Positions 18,213 to 26,223 are shown, numbered from the stretch's first letter. The stretch: 64,000 bases of DNA from CBDCWQ01 sp965223435 (GCA_965223435.1 CBDCWQ010000023.1:930001-994000), one strand, 5' to 3'. Numbers and translations are program-made. Notes: generated by a model from the letters alone, not told the origin.

Positions 18213-19616
18213 CGATTTCGAAGACGCGGGACCGCAGTATCTCAGCCAGATGAAGCCCAAGGTTCCTGACGCCAGCGACCCTAGAAGAATCCCTAATTTG
18301 GCCTGATCGAGACGGGCAGCAGTAGGGAAAGCAAGGCCGGCGATAAACAGAGACATTGTAAACCCGATCCCCGCCAGCCAGCTTGTTCCCAGGACGTGGC
18401 GGAAGGAAACCCCATTCGGTAGTTCAGCGACGCCGATTCTGACTGCGAACCATGAACAAAGGGTGATGCCGACCGGTTTTCCGACAAAGAGCCCAAGGGC
18501 GATGCCCAAGCTTTCCGCCGATGTCCACACCGAGGTCAGGTCTTCAGGGAGGGTGACCCCCGCGTTGGCGAGGGCAAACAGGGGAAGCACACAATATGTC
18601 GCCACCGGCGCGAGGCTATGCTCCAGACGCTGTAAGGGCGCGCTGGCGAGCGCGATGGTGTTCGCAATGCTCTCCAACACCTGCTGTTGTTCCTTGGAGT
18701 TCAAAGCGTGATCTTCTGGGAGTCCAGCCGCATGAAGATCGGCCAAGTGTGCTTGCATGTTTTCGTTAAACTCGCTCCCATCGAGACGGGTTCGGGCCGG
18801 TATCACGAATGACACCAACAGCGCGGCAATCGTGGCGTGCACGCCAGACTGGAGGAAGGCGAGCCACATCAACAGACCGATGATCAAGTAGATGAGGGGC
18901 GAGCGAACGCGCAGTCGATTCGCGACGACGCACGCACTGAATATGAGGCCTCCCGCGCCAAGGCTCGCGAGGGCGAGATGGTCCGTGTAAAATAGTGCAA
19001 TGACCAACACCGCGCCAATGTCGTCAACGATTGCGAGTGCGCTCAAGAAGACCTTGAGTCCAACGGGGACATGGTGCCTCACAAGCGCGAGTATCCCGAG
19101 GGCAAAAGCGATATCGGTCGCCATCGGAATGCCCCAGCCGACGACGGTGGCTTCCCCACGATTGAGAAGATAGTAGATGGCGGCAGGTACGGCCATCCCG
19201 CCCACGGCGGCGACGGCTGGAAGGGTTGCCTGTCTTAGCGTTGAGAGTTCACCCACCAGCAGCTCACGTTTGATTTCGAGGCCGACTAGAAAGAAGAAGA
19301 TCCCCATGAGACCGTCATTGACCCAGTGAAGAGATGATTTTCCGAGGTGCCATGGCCCAATGGCAATAGAAATTTCGGTGTGAAGAAGCGCGTGGTACCG
19401 CGCGTGCCACGGCGTATTCGCAAACACGAGTGCCAAGAGGGCTGCCCCCAAGAGCAAGAAGGCACCGGCCAGGGGATGTGCCAGGAACGCCTGGACGGGT
19501 TGCACAAGGCGATCAATGGGACGATCCTGGAGGACGGTCGGTGTTTCATCGCCTCGCACCATGAAAACTGGGGGACGATCCGTGGAACTCACTCTTCTTG
19601 CTTGCGTTTTTTTCAC
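18204..19616 (-). CDS. nhaA: Na+/H+ antiporter NhaA
   Basis: 470 residues with a non-conserved 45-residue N-terminal extension. NhaA landmarks are the loop GIFFFLVGLEIKRELLVGEL and the ion-binding Asp region GIPMATDIAFALGILALV; the C-terminal helices end in LAGIGFTMSLFIAGLAF. It expels Na+ (or Li+) in exchange for about two protons at alkaline pH. The GTG at 19616 starts the longest frame; an ATG at 19562 would drop the extension. The stop lies inside the promoter of the coiled-coil gene downstream. Confidence 0.93.
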   Translation of the reverse strand: MKKTQARRVSSTDRPPVFMVRGDETPTVLQDRPIDRLVQPVQAFLAHPLAGAFLLLGAALLALVFANTPWHARYHALLHTEISIAIGPWHLGKSSLHWVNDGLMGIFFFLVGLEIKRELLVGELSTLRQATLPAVAAVGGMAVPAAIYYLLNRGEATVVGWGIPMATDIAFALGILALVRHHVPVGLKVFLSALAIVDDIGAVLVIALFYTDHLALASLGAGGLIFSACVVANRLRVRSPLIYLIIGLLMWLAFLQSGVHATIAALLVSFVIPARTRLDGSEFNENMQAHLADLHAAGLPEDHALNSKEQQQVLESIANTIALASAPLQRLEHSLAPVATYCVLPLFALANAGVTLPEDLTSVWTSAESLGIALGLFVGKPVGITLCSWFAVRIGVAELPNGVSFRHVLGTSWLAGIGFTMSLFIAGLAFPTAARLDQAKLGILLGSLASGTLGFIWLRYCGPASSKSLA

Positions 19617-19975
19617 CCTCGAAACAAGTCCTAATAGCCCAGCACTTTTCGCTGTGGCGTATTGTCACGATTGGGACGTTCAGCCTCGCACACGCCGTGG
19701 CGTTCAGACGCGGAAGGGGTTCTTTCTACATCGCGCGGGATAAACCGGAAGCGGTCGTGTTGCATGTATCATGGTGGCACGAAGGTTGCTTCGGCATGGC
19801 GCAAGGACTCAAGGAAGTCCCCTGGGTTCCAATGGAGTGGTGACTCTCCGCGGGGTGGTAGATAATCGAAAGGCAAAGAAGACCGCAGAACAACTCGCGG
19901 GGGCGCGATCGCAGTGGAAAACAACCTAAAGCTTCGCCAACTACCCTCGGCTGTCAACTAAGAACACAAGGCTTG
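19617..19975. other. Intergenic gap without a recognisable gene
   Basis: About 360 bp between the start of nhaA and the end of the small lipoprotein gene. No open frame of convincing composition, tRNA-like fold, or enhancer palindrome was seen. The promoter of nhaA should lie at its left side but I could not identify it. Confidence 0.4.
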
Positions 19976-20413
19976 CTAGAACTTGAGGTTCCAGGTCTTC
20001 TTGGCTAGCGCCTCAGCCTCATCGTACAGGTTCTCGAACGACTCGATTTGGTTCTCCAGCTGTTCTCGAGTGTCCACAAATGCTGTTGCGCCAGTCTGCT
20101 GGAGCAGGGCGAGGTTTCGGTTGGCCTTCTTTTTCACCTGGCTGATTCGTCTCTTGACCGTGGTGAAGCAGTTGTCATGACGATGTTCTGTCTGTTTCTT
20201 GAGAAGCGCCCACCTTTCCTCAACCGCCTCCAGCCGCAATCGGAGAATTTCCGCCGCGTTTCGTTGTCTAAGTGTCAGCGGTGCGACCGGTTCGATGCGA
20301 GGTTTTCCGACCGTTGGGGCTTCTGCGACAAAGGCATTTTGGGCGTTTTGACCCGGGCATCCCAAGGTTGTGCCTGCAATGGCGCTCGAAACGACGTAGA
20401 CATGCAATCTCAT
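19976..20413 (-). CDS. Small lipoprotein with helical C-terminal region
   Basis: About 145 residues from the ATG at 20413, chosen because it opens a signal peptide ending in a clear lipobox, TTLGC. The mature protein is charged and helical, with ILRLRLEAVEERWALLKKQT and FVDTREQLENQIESFENLYD. It resembles in layout the lipoprotein at 24611-25000. Likely an outer-membrane or periplasm-facing spacer protein of the envelope stress response. Function unknown. A poor sigma-54-like promoter sits immediately before it. Confidence 0.7.
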   Translation of the reverse strand: MRLHVYVVSSAIAGTTLGCPGQNAQNAFVAEAPTVGKPRIEPVAPLTLRQRNAAEILRLRLEAVEERWALLKKQTEHRHDNCFTTVKRRISQVKKKANRNLALLQQTGATAFVDTREQLENQIESFENLYDEAEALAKKTWNLKF

Positions 20414-20426
20414 CGTCCAGTGAGGG

Positions 20427-20443
20427 TGCACATTCCATACCAC
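20427..20443 (-). promoter_or_regulatory. Weak sigma-54-like promoter before the small lipoprotein
   Basis: Minus-strand GTGGTATGGAATGTGCA has correct GG-N10-GC spacing, but the C after the -24 GG is T. Transcription would begin about three bases before the ATG. A doubtful enhancer (GGGGCATTTGATTCC) lies about 94 bp upstream, inside the neighbouring gene. Confidence 0.4.
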
Positions 20444-20462
20444 GTCAATTGAAGACAAGGAT

Positions 20463-20870
20463 CTAGATCCGAACACTCAGTACGGGGCATTCGGAACCGC
20501 GTATGACTTGCCTATCGATGCTGTCATCCTGTTTCCAACGGGGCATTTGATTCCCTCCCATCACAATGAGGTCGTAGTCCTTCGAACGGGCCATGATTAG
20601 GGGTGCAGGTATGCCCGGTTCGAGCAGGAGGCGGATCGGACATAGAGGCCTGGACATCAATTGGCTTACGAACACGGCGGTGGTCCCGCTATTTCCTTTC
20701 TCTTCGCGCTTTTGGTTTGCGCCGGTCGAGGCAAAAACACGTGGTGTCCAGATGTGAAGGATATCGACGCCGGCGTTCAAGAGGTATGCAAGGTGGAGTG
20801 CAGTTTCTATCGCCCCATATCCTTCGTTCAAAAGATCAACTGGGACCAGTATTTTTTGGATGACTCTCAA
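20463..20870 (-). CDS. Universal stress protein (UspA family)
   Basis: About 135 residues if the TTG at 20870 is the start; a longer frame to 20930 would overlap the upstream usp gene. VIQKILVPVDLLNEGYGAIE is the first strand and helix of the Usp fold, and DYDLIVMGGNQMPRW matches the fourth strand. The ATP-binding G-2x-G-9x-G(S/T) signature is only partly kept (GGNQMPRWKQDDS lacks the second Gly), so nucleotide binding is doubtful. It follows the other usp gene closely and is probably co-transcribed. Confidence 0.8.
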   Translation of the reverse strand: MRVIQKILVPVDLLNEGYGAIETALHLAYLLNAGVDILHIWTPRVFASTGANQKREEKGNSGTTAVFVSQLMSRPLCPIRLLLEPGIPAPLIMARSKDYDLIVMGGNQMPRWKQDDSIDRQVIRGSECPVLSVRI

Positions 20871-20904
20871 TACTCCGCGTTCCGGTTTGGTACAGCGTTT
20901 GTCG

Positions 20905-21402
20905 CTATGTTGTCCACGCACAGCCCCCACTCAATGGGAAAAATGGGGGTGAATAACTCGCCTCTTTTGATCTGTTCTCGGATGTGGGAGCAAGCTCTTC
21001 GGGTACAACAAAGATGGGACAGTGCGCTTCGTCTAACAGCGAGTCGACGGTACTCTTCTTGAAAATCTTGGACCACGCCCCGCGACTGTGGAGGCCGACA
21101 AAAATCATATCGTAGACGCGGGAATGATGGACGAGAACCTGAGTGGGATCCCCAGATGTAGCTTCTGCCGCGATGCGGAGTCCTTCCGGAACCTGGCATT
21201 CTTTGATCATCCGCTCGATCAGCAGACGATCTTGGGCGATAGGGCCGTGATCGTTTGGTGGTCGATGGCCCTCGTCATCTCTGTGCGGTCGAATATGGAG
21301 GACGCGAAGGTCCGCGTCGGTCTTGGTGGCGAAGTGAATGGCGTACTCTAGGGCCGCAGATGAAGCGGGTGTAAAGTCCACTGCGGCCAATAGTTTGGTC
21401 AT
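20905..21402 (-). CDS. Universal stress protein (UspA family), sigma-54 controlled
   Basis: Usp fold with MTKLLAAVDFTPASSAALEY at the N terminus (ATG at 21402, the start that fits the family) and YDMIFVGLHSRGAWSKIFKK later, which keeps the ATP-binding Gly-x-x-Gly part. Usp proteins dimerise in the cytoplasm and promote survival in growth arrest and envelope or oxidative stress. The C terminus is about 25 residues longer than usual. A strong sigma-54 promoter and an enhancer copy lie upstream, which places it in the local regulon. Confidence 0.88.
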   Translation of the reverse strand: MTKLLAAVDFTPASSAALEYAIHFATKTDADLRVLHIRPHRDDEGHRPPNDHGPIAQDRLLIERMIKECQVPEGLRIAAEATSGDPTQVLVHHSRVYDMIFVGLHSRGAWSKIFKKSTVDSLLDEAHCPIFVVPEELAPTSENRSKEASYSPPFFPLSGGCAWTT

Positions 21403-21442
21403 ACGTTTTGAACGTTTCTTCAGCACCTAGTATCCCAAGCAG

Positions 21443-21459
21443 AGCAAGTCTTGTGCCAT
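21443..21459 (-). promoter_or_regulatory. Sigma-54 promoter of the usp pair
   Basis: Minus-strand ATGGCACAAGACTTGCT matches TGGCAC and TTGCT with exact spacing. Predicted transcript start about 21432, some 30 bases before the chosen ATG. Confidence 0.78.
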
Positions 21460-21531
21460 GATGTTCGACGCATATGCGAGCAAGACAGGTGACGTTCTGG
21501 CTGCTCGGACCTGTTGGTATTCGCCACAGTC

Positions 21532-21546
21532 GTGACAATGTGCCCC
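21532..21546. promoter_or_regulatory. Enhancer-like palindrome GTGACAATGTGCCCC
   Basis: Matches the consensus GAGGCAATNTGCCCC at 12 of 14 defined positions and lies 72 bp upstream of the usp sigma-54 promoter, in the same orientation as at the other minus-strand genes. Confidence 0.6.
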
Positions 21547-21618
21547 ATCCGGTTCGACGATCGGGTGGTCGGCTTTGTGCCGCTAGAATGGTATAGATTG
21601 TGCTGTCCGAATGGCGTG

Positions 21619-22116
21619 ATGCCATCCAAGATAGAGACGTTCGACAATCTGGTCAGGAAATTCGAAACCGCCATGTTGGTCACGATTGCGGCGCAGGATC
21701 TTCCTCGAGCCCGTCCGATGAACATTGTGAGGTATGAAGAAGGCGGTGTGTTCTATTTTCTTTCGGCGGACCGAGCTCCGAAGATGTCGGAGCTCAAAAG
21801 AGATGCACGGTCTGCTCTGGTGCTTCAGAGCGCGACCCGGTTCATCTCGGTATCCGGGTATTCTCGGGAGCTTGAAGGAAAAGACATGGATGCGCTGGCG
21901 AGAGAGTTTGAGAATGAGGGTATTTCCTGTGATGCGATCACAGACGTTGCAAGTAAAAGGGTTTCTCTGGTCCGCTTTGATGCGGAGCAGGCTGAATACT
22001 GGGATCTATCTATCAAGGAGGGGCTCAAGCACGGGTGGGATCGGATCGCAGCGGTGATCAAGGTGGAGCCCCTCCCAAAAGTGCGTCCCTCAGCCCAAGC
22101 AAAGGTTGAGCTCTAG
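21619..22116 (+). CDS. Pyridoxamine 5'-phosphate oxidase-like (general stress 26 type) protein
   Basis: About 165 residues from the ATG at 21619. The split-barrel flavin-binding family is recognised from FETAMLVTIAAQDLPRARPM, VFYFLSADRAPKMSELKRDA and ARSALVLQSATRFISVSGYS; the tail has AEYWDLSIKEGLKHGW. Relatives bind FMN, FAD or F420, and many are stress-induced with unknown substrate. It is read away from the usp pair and shares their intergenic region, which contains the enhancer at 21532, but no sigma-54 promoter was found on this side. Confidence 0.82.
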   Translation: MPSKIETFDNLVRKFETAMLVTIAAQDLPRARPMNIVRYEEGGVFYFLSADRAPKMSELKRDARSALVLQSATRFISVSGYSRELEGKDMDALAREFENEGISCDAITDVASKRVSLVRFDAEQAEYWDLSIKEGLKHGWDRIAAVIKVEPLPKVRPSAQAKVEL

Positions 22117-22157
22117 CCTCGCGAAAATCCAATTTCGGAAAGTAAGGTTCATGAGCC

Positions 22158-23270
22158 GTGACCCATGGCCTCCCTATGTGCCATGACACTGCCATGCCAG
22201 AGGCGGCCGAACTCAGTGGGACTCTGCTTCGAGCGATCTGCGAGGGGGCCCGAGGCATGGGCATCGATGTGGATGGGATGCTCGCGAGGGTAGGGCTTTA
22301 CGAGGCGGAGCTGGATGACCCCGATCTTGTGGTTCCAGTGGCCGTGGAATCTCGGCTTTGGCAGGCGTTTCTCGCGGGCGCTGGACACGTGGTGGGTCTT
22401 GGGGTTCGGGCTGCCGAAGCCTTAGACCGAGGTGCCTTTCGAGAGCTCGAGTATGTGGTGCGAACCAGTGAAAATCTCGGGTCGGGCTTATCGAAGCTGG
22501 TGGCCTTCGATCGTCTGCTCCATGGTGTGGATACCTTCTGTTTCGAGGTGGACAGTGAAACCGCTCAGGTTGAGTATCTCCATCCGCACGGTGATGACAC
22601 TCATGAGGCCTATGCGGCAAGCGAATTTGCATTGGCCGTTCTGGTTGCGCTGGGGCGTGACGCAACCGGTGTCGATTGGAAACCCGAAAGGGTATGGTTT
22701 AGGGGGCCTGCGCCTCTGGCCGAAAAAACGGAGCCGCTCGATAAATTCTTTCGGGTCCCGGTTTCGTTCGGAAAATCTACGACGGCGCTTTTCCTCGACC
22801 GCTCGCTCCTCGGGACTCCAATGGCGGACGCCGATCCCGAGTTGACGCAGGTTCTAGAGCATTGCCTTCAGAAAAGGATATCAGAACATAGCCCAACACG
22901 GCCGCTCAGTGAGGCCGTTGAGTCGGCCATCGTACAGCTGTTGCCATACGACACTTTGAGCATCGACACTGTTGCCCGTCGATTCGATCTCAAGGCCCGG
23001 ACACTCCAAGAACGACTCAAAAAGGATGGGACCTCTTACCAAGAGATCCTGGATCGGACCCGAGAAACGCTCGCGAAGTCATACCTCGAGAACGGTCGAA
23101 GTGTTGCCGCTATTGCCTTTTTGTTGAGCTACGCTGACGTACGGGCCTTTCGCCGAGCGTTTAGGCGTTGGGCCAATTGTTCTCCGCAGGAGTACAAGAA
23201 GCGCCTCAAGGAAGAAAAGGGGACATCTGGCTCAGGGTGCAGCGCAAATAACCCTCTTCCCCGACGCTGA
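22158..23270 (+). CDS. AraC-family transcriptional regulator
   Basis: About 370 residues. The C terminus has the two helix-turn-helix units of AraC proteins: LSIDTVARRFDLKARTLQER and SVAAIAFLLSYADVRAFRRA, ending FRRWANCSPQEYKKRL. The N-terminal 200 residues match the arabinose-binding/OruR-like sensor domain seen in regulators of amino-acid or fatty-acid use. Possible starts are GTG 22158, ATG 22176 or ATG 22194; none has a strong ribosome-binding site. The target is unknown; the histidine kinase gene follows 24 bases downstream. Confidence 0.88.
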   Translation: MTHGLPMCHDTAMPEAAELSGTLLRAICEGARGMGIDVDGMLARVGLYEAELDDPDLVVPVAVESRLWQAFLAGAGHVVGLGVRAAEALDRGAFRELEYVVRTSENLGSGLSKLVAFDRLLHGVDTFCFEVDSETAQVEYLHPHGDDTHEAYAASEFALAVLVALGRDATGVDWKPERVWFRGPAPLAEKTEPLDKFFRVPVSFGKSTTALFLDRSLLGTPMADADPELTQVLEHCLQKRISEHSPTRPLSEAVESAIVQLLPYDTLSIDTVARRFDLKARTLQERLKKDGTSYQEILDRTRETLAKSYLENGRSVAAIAFLLSYADVRAFRRAFRRWANCSPQEYKKRLKEEKGTSGSGCSANNPLPRR

Positions 23271-23294
23271 TCCGTATGCTCACCATCGGTTGCG

Positions 23295-24092
23295 ATGCTG
23301 AAACGCCCACACGCTACAGTTTCCGATCCGTTGACAGACGAAGCATCTTTGTTGCTCTCAGCCGTGGGCCATGACCTGAGAAGTCCGCTCACCACGATTC
23401 GTATTGGCCTAGACATCTTGCGGGATAGTAAGGGCCTGTCCAACGAGGAGAAGAAGCTACTACGGCGCATGAAGAAGGCCATTGAACGTTCAGAGCGATT
23501 GACGGGAGATCTTTTCGAATGGGCTCAGGTGCGATTCGACGTCCAGCCGGTGAAGCGAGAGCCTTGCGACTTATTTTCGATTTTCCAAGACATCGTTTCG
23601 GACATGCAGATGCGGTATCCCTCCACCGAGCTTCGCGTTTTTTCCAGCGGGTCTACAATTGGAGAATGGGATCCTCACCGCGTTGCCCAGATCGCCGAAA
23701 ACCTTCTGTTGAACGCGCTTCAGCACGGTGTGTTAGATACTCCGATCGTCGTAGCGATTGACGGAGATGTTGACTTGATTGAAGTCACTGTCCACAACGA
23801 GGGCAGCCCGATCGGAGATACGATTGACGCCGTTCTTTTCGAACCTATGCAACGAGGCACTGACGCAGTGGCCGGCAGTGGCTTGGGGCTGGGGCTGTTC
23901 ATTGTTCGGCAGCTGGTCTTTGCGCATGGCGGACAAATCCATGTCTCTTCGACTCAGGAGGGTGGCACATCGTTTACGATTCGACTTCCCCGTTTTTGCC
24001 GGTCTTCATCCCGTCGCGCATCAAGTCCCTTGGTGGCGAATCCCCGCAAAAAGCCACAGAGGTCGACTCGCTCAAGCAGGCGCCCTCCGTGA
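23295..24092 (+). CDS. Soluble sensor histidine kinase
   Basis: 265 residues without TM helices or a recognisable input domain. The HisKA box LLSAVGHDLRSPLTTIR puts the phospho-acceptor at His26. The ATPase domain has the N box IAENLLLNALQHG, VTVHNEGSPIGD, and the G2 loop GSGLGLGLFIVRQLVFAHGG. No response regulator gene is adjacent. The missing sensor domain suggests it gets its signal from a partner protein. The C-terminal tail is Arg/Ser-rich and overlaps by about 20 bases the end of the convergent Lys/Ala-rich gene. Confidence 0.9.
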   Translation: MLKRPHATVSDPLTDEASLLLSAVGHDLRSPLTTIRIGLDILRDSKGLSNEEKKLLRRMKKAIERSERLTGDLFEWAQVRFDVQPVKREPCDLFSIFQDIVSDMQMRYPSTELRVFSSGSTIGEWDPHRVAQIAENLLLNALQHGVLDTPIVVAIDGDVDLIEVTVHNEGSPIGDTIDAVLFEPMQRGTDAVAGSGLGLGLFIVRQLVFAHGGQIHVSSTQEGGTSFTIRLPRFCRSSSRRASSPLVANPRKKPQRSTRSSRRPP

Positions 24093-24371
24093 TGTCTTTC
24101 TCTTTGTTTTGGACACCTTCTTTGAGCGTGGTACTTGGGCCAGAGCACTTCCCGCTGCCCGCCTCGCTTGGGGCCGGGTGTTTTTCCGGCTCAAGGCCCG
24201 GGCGGCCGCCGTGGCGGTTCTCTTTGTTGTTTTGCTGTTGCCGCGAACCTGTCGCAGTGCACTGGCTGCGGCGCTCTTTCCCGCCGGTGTGGTCTTTGGG
24301 TTCTGAAGGGCTCTTCCTGCCGCAGACGCTGTCTTTTTTTGGGTTGTTCTCGTTTTTTTTTGTTCTGTCAT
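24072..24371 (-). CDS. Lys/Ala-rich histone-like small protein, sigma-54 controlled
   Basis: 99 residues, extremely rich in Lys, Arg, Ala and Thr. It has two internal repeats of the type TASAAGRALQNPKTTPAGKS-AAASAL and TATAAARALSRKNTRPQA-RRAAGSAL. The composition resembles bacterial histone-H1-like and other DNA-compacting stress proteins; nucleic-acid binding is inferred. The ATG at 24371 lies six bases after the predicted sigma-54 transcript start with no ribosome-binding site, so translation may be leaderless. It ends tail-to-tail with the kinase gene. Confidence 0.65.
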   Translation of the reverse strand: MTEQKKTRTTQKKTASAAGRALQNPKTTPAGKSAAASALRQVRGNSKTTKRTATAAARALSRKNTRPQARRAAGSALAQVPRSKKVSKTKRKTSRRAPA

Positions 24372-24387
24372 CTTGGGATAACTGTTC

Positions 24388-24404
24388 AGCAAATTTCATG
24401 CCAC
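24388..24404 (-). promoter_or_regulatory. Sigma-54 promoter of the Lys/Ala-rich gene
   Basis: Minus-strand GTGGCATGAAATTTGCT: both boxes good, exact spacing; predicted transcript start about 24377. It nearly duplicates the promoter at 18196-18212. The enhancer palindrome lies 67 bp upstream. Confidence 0.78.
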
Positions 24405-24471
24405 CCGCTCGTGGGACGGGAATATTCGGCTTCGAGAACCGGAATACGTCTGTCGTGGATCGGCGCGGTGG

Positions 24472-24486
24472 GAGGCAAGATGCCTC
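24472..24486. promoter_or_regulatory. Enhancer-like palindrome GAGGCAAGATGCCTC between divergent promoters
   Basis: Perfect 6-bp arms (GAGGCA/TGCCTC) around AGA. It lies 67 bp from the minus-strand sigma-54 promoter at 24388 and 81 bp from the plus-strand one at 24568, so one bound activator could serve both genes. Confidence 0.72.
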
Positions 24487-24567
24487 AACTGAGACAGCCT
24501 GACACGACGCGGATCTTTTCAGCTGGGAAGTGGGCGTGGGTAGGGCCCATACGGTTGGCAGTACGGA

Positions 24568-24584
24568 TTGGCTCACTTCTTGCT
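24568..24584 (+). promoter_or_regulatory. Sigma-54 promoter of the lipoprotein-Pmp3 operon
   Basis: TTGGCTCACTTCTTGCT: -24 TTGGC and -12 TTGCT with exact spacing. Predicted start about 24596, just upstream of the AAGGAG ribosome-binding site of the lipoprotein gene. Confidence 0.77.
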
Positions 24585-24610
24585 GGAGCGTATACGGTAA
24601 GGAGTAAAGA

Positions 24611-25000
24611 ATGAAACGGCTTTGTATCGTTCATGTGGGTCTCTTTGTCTTCGGGTTGGCCTCTGTTGGCTGCCAGAGCAACGAGGTAGCCGAGGCACAA
24701 AAAAAAGAGCAAGAACCTAGTCACAGCGCTACGCAGGAACAGAGGCTTGATGAGTTGGAGAACCAATGGATACGGGTGAAGGCGGGCATTCAGGGCAAGG
24801 CGGGACTCGAGCAGGATCTCATCGTGCTGCGAGACGAGATTGAGGAAGAGATAGACTCGGTGAAGCGAGAACTTAAGAAGATGAAAGAGTCGGCCGCCAC
24901 CAAGGGGCAAGAAGCAAGAAAAGCCGTCACAAGTCAGTTGGACATTTCGTTGAAAAAACTCGAAGCATCAATCGCAAAAATGCGAGAAAAACTGGGCTAG
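24611..25000 (+). CDS. Small coiled-coil lipoprotein
   Basis: 129 residues; AAGGAG is placed eight bases before the ATG. The signal peptide ends in the lipobox ASVGC (Cys21). The mature part is a long charged helix (QRLDELENQWIRVKAGIQGK, then EEEIDSVKRELKKMKESA), resembling an Lpp-like or tether-type envelope spacer. It shares layout with the lipoprotein at 19976. The stop is nine bases before the Pmp3-like gene, giving a two-gene sigma-54 operon. Likely an envelope stabiliser; function unproven. Confidence 0.72.
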   Translation: MKRLCIVHVGLFVFGLASVGCQSNEVAEAQKKEQEPSHSATQEQRLDELENQWIRVKAGIQGKAGLEQDLIVLRDEIEEEIDSVKRELKKMKESAATKGQEARKAVTSQLDISLKKLEASIAKMREKLG

Positions 25001-25009
25001 GAGGTACAC

Positions 25010-25204
25010 ATGGTACACGCAAGCATGACCCGTGATCGGCCAGCCGGAGATCTATTTCGGGTCGTATTGTCTATTCTATTGCCGCCCCTAGGCGTGGCTT
25101 TGGAGGTTGGTCTAACGAGACACTTCTGGTTGAACCTGCTTTTGACACTTCTGGGGTACATTCCTGGGCTCGTGCACGCCGTCTGGATTATTGCGCGTCG
25201 CTAG
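25010..25204 (+). CDS. Pmp3/YqaE-family small membrane protein
   Basis: 64 residues with two TM helices. LLPPLGVALEVGLTRHFWLN and TLLGYIPGLVHAVWII are the conserved halves of the Pmp3 (UPF0057) family, whose members modulate membrane potential and salt tolerance in yeast and plants. An AGGAGG ribosome-binding site precedes the ATG. It is the second gene of the sigma-54 operon with the lipoprotein. The role in salt or membrane stress agrees with the surrounding antiporters. Confidence 0.88.
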   Translation: MVHASMTRDRPAGDLFRVVLSILLPPLGVALEVGLTRHFWLNLLLTLLGYIPGLVHAVWIIARR

Positions 25205-25341
25205 CTTAACCTCAGCTTAGCGGGTGCGCCCGACAAGTCCCCCCCTGGCGGACCCCTTGCAGCGACTGGGAGCGAAGTCGCAACACTTTCGGCGAACCTT
25301 TGTTACGAAAGCACTGGCAGCAGGTCGAGGCATAGTCAGTG

Positions 25342-25375
25342 GGTGCGAAATGCTGCGGTTGGGGCATTTTCCCCC
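25342..25375. promoter_or_regulatory. Two adjoining enhancer-like sites
   Basis: GGTGCGAAATGCTGC (25342-25356) agrees at 11 of 15 positions with the reverse-oriented site at 26425. GGGGCATTTTCCCCC (25361-25375) keeps the GGGGCA and CCCC arms. They end 33 bp before the sigma-54 promoter at 25408. Each alone is weak; together and in position they are plausible. Confidence 0.45.
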
Positions 25376-25407
25376 TTTGTCGGCCCAAACATTCAGGCTT
25401 TCGCGAG

Positions 25408-25424
25408 CTGGAACAGACATTGCA
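25408..25424 (+). promoter_or_regulatory. Sigma-54 promoter of the PRC-barrel gene
   Basis: CTGGAACAGACATTGCA, with the same CTGGAACA -24 box as the amidoligase promoter, a perfect TTGCA -12 box and exact spacing. Predicted start about 25436, a 25-base leader containing the ribosome-binding site. Confidence 0.75.
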
Positions 25425-25460
25425 GTTCGTGAGGGCATAGACAGAAAAAGGAGAGACCCC

Positions 25461-26192
25461 ATGCTAAGAAGCTTAGACGAGATCCATAACTACGGGCTTG
25501 AGGCAACTGATGGCCAGATCGGTCGGTGTAGTGATTTCCTGTTCAGCGAGGACGACTGGACTGTGCGGTACATGGTCGCTGACACGGAGCGGTGGCTTCC
25601 AGGCCGAAGGGTCTTGATCGCACCCATCGCGTTTCAGACCCCCCAAGAACGCACCAAACAGTTTCCGCTTTCACTGACGAAGAGTCAGATCGAGAGCAGT
25701 CCTCCGTTGGCTAGCAACGCCACGATTTCTCGCAAGTATGAAGAAGAGTACTTTGCTCACTACGGATGGTCCGTCTATTGGACAAAATCTCCTGGAATCC
25801 AGGTGGCCAAAGAGAAACTAAACGAGCGCGGACCATCTGCGAAATACCGAGATTCTCAGCTTCGTTCAGTCAGGGAAGTCAAGGGCTACGAAATTTCTGC
25901 GACCGATGGTGATTTTGGGCGAGTGAAAGATTTTATCGTAGACCACGAAGACTGGAAGATCCGCTTTGTGGTGGTGGACACCCGAAGATGGTTGCCCGGT
26001 GGGGACGAAGTGTTGCTTTCGCCCGAATGGATTTCTGGCGTTCGTTGGGCGCCGCGACAAATCACTGTGGATGTCACGAAAGATCTTGTGAAGGATAGCC
26101 CCAAATTCGATCCTTCGACCCCCGTCAATCGAGAGTATGAGATACGGTTATATGACTACTATGGTCGGCCGAAGTATTGGGAGGCGTTCTAA
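25461..26192 (+). CDS. Double PRC-barrel domain protein
   Basis: 243 residues from the ATG at 25461, which has AAAGGAG at ideal spacing. Two PRC-barrel repeats are seen. The first has LRSLDEIHNYGLEATDGQIG and DDWTVRYMVADTERWLPGR; the second has LRSVREVKGYEISATDGDFG and EDWKIRFVVVDTRRWLPGG. Each is followed by a helical linker ending in a YEEEYFAHYGW or YEIRLYDYYGR motif. PRC barrels occur in ribosome-maturation and photosynthetic-reaction-centre proteins and in many stress proteins; no enzymatic activity is known for this architecture. Soluble, no signal peptide. Sigma-54 regulated by inference. Confidence 0.85.
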   Translation: MLRSLDEIHNYGLEATDGQIGRCSDFLFSEDDWTVRYMVADTERWLPGRRVLIAPIAFQTPQERTKQFPLSLTKSQIESSPPLASNATISRKYEEEYFAHYGWSVYWTKSPGIQVAKEKLNERGPSAKYRDSQLRSVREVKGYEISATDGDFGRVKDFIVDHEDWKIRFVVVDTRRWLPGGDEVLLSPEWISGVRWAPRQITVDVTKDLVKDSPKFDPSTPVNREYEIRLYDYYGRPKYWEAF

Positions 26193-26223
26193 ATAGAAAC
26201 GCAGAAGTCGGGATCCAGGCCCT

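Noticed and set aside
18347..18366. GAGACATTGTAAACC as an enhancer for the coiled-coil gene
   Set aside because: Only about 10 of 15 matches, inside nhaA, and 138 bp from the promoter.
25245..25261. CTGGCGGACCCCTTGCA, a sigma-54-like promoter downstream of the Pmp3 gene
   Set aside because: Spacing is correct, but it is about 215 bp from the PRC-barrel gene, has no enhancer, and a better promoter lies at 25408. Kept only as a possible second start.
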